Source: Gemmatimonadota bacterium
GTDB taxonomy: Bacteria; Gemmatimonadota; Gemmatimonadetes; Longimicrobiales; Gaopeijiaceae
Length of the DNA: 64,000 nt
Reading direction: 5' to 3'
Assembly (NCBI GenBank): GCA_028873595.1
Contig: JAPPOV010000003.1
Coordinates: 44,868-108,867, forward strand
A model generated the notes under the pieces. It saw only the letters and a list, made by a program, of their open reading frames with translations, ran no database searches and was not told where the DNA came from. The translations under genes were made by a program, and so were the position numbers. Shown here piece after piece: positions 61,837 to 64,000 of the stretch (the stretch's first letter is position 1; each line of letters opens with the position of its first letter).

Positions 61837-62932
61837 CAGGCCCCCGAAGTGTGAGCATGAGGTCTCGAACGCCGAGCTTCACACTCTTGAGCGCCTCATC
61901 CATCTGCTGCTCCGTCAGGTCCTCGGGATGTCCGTCGACCGATACCGTGTCCGACCAGTCCAGGAAAAGCGTACGGAACGGCAACAAGGGGATGTGCTTG
62001 CGGGCCTCGGGGTGGAGCCCCACGACGATGTGCCAGTGCCTCGGCTCTTCGTGAATCGGACGGAGTGCCGAGGGCTTGTTGGCACGCATGTCGATCCCGT
62101 TCCGGTCCATGAACTCGACGAGGCCCGGATCCAACGCGTCGACCGGATTCCAGCCGGCGCTCTGATACGAGCCGCTCTCCGGAAACGCTTTGGCCGCGTA
62201 CGCCTCGGCCATTTGCGACACCCCGTCATTGCGCTCGTCCAGGAACAGAATGCGGAACGATTTGGGGTCTTTGGTCTCGCCGGTGACCGAGAACAGGGTT
62301 TGCTCGCATACGTTCTCGGCCTGCTCGGCAACCCGCTTGAGGAGGTTGATGACCCTGAGTAGAGCGAACGCGTCGCGCAGTGGGATCTCCTGGCTCTTAC
62401 CCGCCGCCAGAAGTTCCTCGAAGACCTTTTCCAGTGTGGAATCGGTCTGGCCAGCCATCCCGTACGTCTCGTTGGCCAGATCGGCGTCACCATCCTGGAA
62501 CGAGACGAGCGCCTGATGCAGCGTCCGACGCGCCTGATGGCTGATCAACTCGACATCGCGGATGATCCGTTCCGAAGGACGTCCGCTGAGCTGGATGATT
62601 TCACGACCGATCGTGCTGGCGTAGTCACCAATTCGCTCGAGTGCCACGTCGAGGCGGAGCACCGCCGATACATATCGGAGATGCCCCGCACTCGGTGCGT
62701 GTCGAACGATGAACGCGTGACACATGTGATCGATGTCACGGATCTTCCGGTTCACCCGACGATCACCCAGCACAACGTCGTTCGCCAGGCTCCTGTCGTT
62801 TTCGAGAAGCGAATGGACGGCGTCACCGACCTGGCTCTCGATCAACTTCGCCAGACGCTCGACCTTGTCTCGAATCTCATCGAGATCCGATTGCATCCGC
62901 TCTTCGTAGTGCGTGTATGTGGGTTCTTGCAC
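61826..62932 (-). CDS. phoU: PhoU fused to a catalytically dead LMW-phosphatase/arsenate-reductase-like domain
   Basis: A 368-residue protein. Residues 1-220 are PhoU, the regulator that links the Pst transporter to phosphate signalling. The first helical repeat has a normal metal-site motif LERIGDYASTI (98-108); in the second the matching motif is LKRVAEQAENV (198-208), with Glu to Lys and Asp to Glu. Residues 227-365 match the LMW phosphatase/ArsC fold: RILFLDERNDGVSQMAEAYA, SYQSAGWNPVDALDPG, VEFMDRNGIDM, TLFLDWSDT. The Cys-x5-Arg loop is destroyed: nucleophile Cys is Asp232 and the Arg is Val238. It probably binds but cannot hydrolyse a phosphate ligand. Start shown at 62932; overlaps pstC by 11 bases. 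Confidence 0.88.
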   Translation of the reverse strand: MQEPTYTHYEERMQSDLDEIRDKVERLAKLIESQVGDAVHSLLENDRSLANDVVLGDRRVNRKIRDIDHMCHAFIVRHAPSAGHLRYVSAVLRLDVALERIGDYASTIGREIIQLSGRPSERIIRDVELISHQARRTLHQALVSFQDGDADLANETYGMAGQTDSTLEKVFEELLAAGKSQEIPLRDAFALLRVINLLKRVAEQAENVCEQTLFSVTGETKDPKSFRILFLDERNDGVSQMAEAYAAKAFPESGSYQSAGWNPVDALDPGLVEFMDRNGIDMRANKPSALRPIHEEPRHWHIVVGLHPEARKHIPLLPFRTLFLDWSDTVSVDGHPEDLTEQQMDEALKSVKLGVRDLMLTLRGPDAR

Positions 62933-62969
62933 GGGGCTCCTCGCCGTTTTTACCGAATCAGGGTCGAAC

Positions 62970-63836
62970 TCAGGCGCAGGTCACTGTCGCGACCGGCGCG
63001 TACCCCTTGTCGAAGATGATGCATTGCCCTTCGTCACTGAGGATCCAGTCCATATACTGCTTCACCCCACCTTCGGGAGGCATGGCCGTGTACATGAAAA
63101 GTGGTCGGGCGATAGTGTAGGAACCGTCGATGGCGGTGTCCACGGATGGAGCCACACACGGAGTCCCCTCTCCGGCAGAGACACACGGCATCGAAATGTG
63201 GTCGGTCGCGTATGCGAGGCCGCTGTACCCAATGGCGCACGGCGTGTTCTCGACCAGATCCACAACGTCCTTGGATCCATGCATGTCGCGCGAGCCGAGC
63301 TTGAACTCGGACTCCCCGAGCACAGCCTCCCGGAAGTAGGCGTACGTGCCTGAGTTGTTCTGGCGGCTCACACGCACGATCTCGTCACTGCCGCACCCGG
63401 GTACCTCGATCCCGAGCTGAGCCCAGCTCTCGATCGTGCCGTTCTCGCCATAGATCCCCACGAGTTGCTCCAGAGAAATCGACGTGAGTGGGTTGTCGGG
63501 GTGGAGGAAGATGGCGAGCGCGTCGTAGCCTACGATGTGTTCCTGCGGATCGAGTCCTTGGGCTCGTGCCGCTTCGAACTCGCTCTCACGCATCCCCCGG
63601 CTGGCATTGGCGATGTCCACCGTGCCGTTGATCATCGACGAAATTCCCGTGCCCGAACCACCACCACTCACGGCGATAGCCACGGTCGGTTCCACCATGG
63701 CATAGGCTTCGGCCCAGCCCTGTGCAACGCTGAGGAGAGTGTCCGATCCCGTGTTCTGAATGATCGTCCGGTCTTCACCCCCGCCACAAGCGAGAAGGAC
63801 GAGCGGAAGACCAAGGATCGTGAAAAGGCGCTTCAA
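62970..63836 (-). CDS. pstS: Phosphate-binding lipoprotein PstS
   Basis: A 288-residue periplasmic binding protein held by a lipid anchor (lipobox LVLLACGGG, Cys17). Phosphate-binding features are visible: NTGSDTLLSVAQGWAEAY, SGGGSGTGISSMINGTVDIANASRGM, and VSRQNNSGTYAYFREAVLG. Three later Cys, in PGCGSDE, TPCAIGYSG and the PCVSAGEGTPCV loop, suggest disulfides, and the protein ends in Cys-Ala. It captures phosphate for the PstCAB channel and starts the operon. It is separated from phoU by 37 bases. Confidence 0.95.
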   Translation of the reverse strand: MKRLFTILGLPLVLLACGGGEDRTIIQNTGSDTLLSVAQGWAEAYAMVEPTVAIAVSGGGSGTGISSMINGTVDIANASRGMRESEFEAARAQGLDPQEHIVGYDALAIFLHPDNPLTSISLEQLVGIYGENGTIESWAQLGIEVPGCGSDEIVRVSRQNNSGTYAYFREAVLGESEFKLGSRDMHGSKDVVDLVENTPCAIGYSGLAYATDHISMPCVSAGEGTPCVAPSVDTAIDGSYTIARPLFMYTAMPPEGGVKQYMDWILSDEGQCIIFDKGYAPVATVTCA

Positions 63837-64000
63837 TTGAGTACCTCCGGTTGAGTCTGATTCCTACGCGGCCGCGCCGTTCGCGGCTCCCGGGAACAGA
63901 GTAGAAGACTGCGCCCGCGACGCCGCGGGGTCCTGCGTGTGTTCTTCAGTGGATGTACGACTGTCAGAGGAGTCATCCTCGCCGAGTTGCTTCGTTGTCG
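63837..64000. other. Upstream region of pstS (window edge)
   Basis: Expected to hold the phosphate-starvation promoter of the pst operon. I see no TTGACA/TATAAT pair. Two partial CTGTCAT-like words lie at 63961-63976 on the plus strand but with wrong spacing for a Pho box. No gene is apparent before the window ends. Confidence 0.35.

Noticed and set aside
63961-63976. Possible Pho box upstream of pstS
   Set aside because: The two CTGTCAT-like words are 6/7 and 5/7 matches but are 9 rather than 11 bases apart, on the opposite strand and about 125 bases from the start; too weak to call.

Overview
This is 64 kb of a high-GC bacterial chromosome. It has no tRNA, rRNA, CRISPR array, transposase or prophage gene that I can see. 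The gene set points to the Gemmatimonadota or a close relative: a CarH-type B12 photoreceptor beside carotenoid genes with a CruF-type hydratase, TonB receptors with carboxypeptidase-regulatory domains, many ECF sigma factors, Asp/Ser-rich N-termini on outer-membrane proteins, monomeric isocitrate dehydrogenase, and a GWxTD-like domain. This placement is inferred from gene content; no 16S gene is present.

Layout. 0.2-6.4 kb (+): trmH, then a tight operon carH, cruF, a crtE-crtB fusion and crtI, in which all three junctions are 4-bp ATGA overlaps. 6.5-12.2 kb (-): SRPBCC/SDR fusion, a phytol/dolichol kinase-like protein, rpe, rpiA, argH and a small hypothetical gene behind a good sigma-70 promoter. 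12.7-15.2 kb (+): a little-known set of small genes (two DUF3303 proteins, a secreted Cys protein, a membrane protein, a SnoaL-like lipoprotein). 15.3-19.1 kb (-): argR, trxC, TonB receptor. 19.3-30.4 kb: threonine dehydratase (+), FKBP, DUF1080 and SGNH lipoproteins/secreted enzymes, mdh, moaA-moaE-moaD, an ECF sigma/anti-sigma/CpxP-like cassette, HU, carA (all -), and rnhA (+). 30.5-35.2 kb (-): a 2-oxoacid dehydrogenase complex (E1alpha, E1beta, E2) with lipB, and secG. 35.3-41.1 kb (-): gapA, pgk and tpiA, interrupted by an ECF sigma factor and a large TonB/TPR/GWxTD-like membrane protein. 41.1-50.0 kb (-): an eleven-gene housekeeping run, yicC-gmk-rpoZ-coaBC-udg-dnaB-ispD-tsaC-LMW PTP-aroE-comF. 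50.0-58.2 kb (-): plug-domain outer-membrane protein, pepA, glutamate-cysteine ligase-like, monomeric icd, phosphate-selective porin. 58.5-63.8 kb (-): the phosphate system pstS-phoU-pstC-pstA-pstB2-pstB1.

The most unusual items are in the phosphate locus. The two PstB ATPases carry complementary losses of ABC motifs, which predicts an asymmetric heterodimer. PhoU is fused to a phosphatase-like domain that has lost both catalytic residues. Other points of interest are the CrtE-CrtB fusion under a B12-type light regulator, the sigma/TonB/TPR/GWxTD pair inserted in the glycolytic gene run, an RNase HI lacking its conserved catalytic Glu, and a carA that appears to start at CTG. Several starts were moved from the longest open frame to the codon that fits the Shine-Dalgarno site, the family length or the upstream stop; each case is noted.
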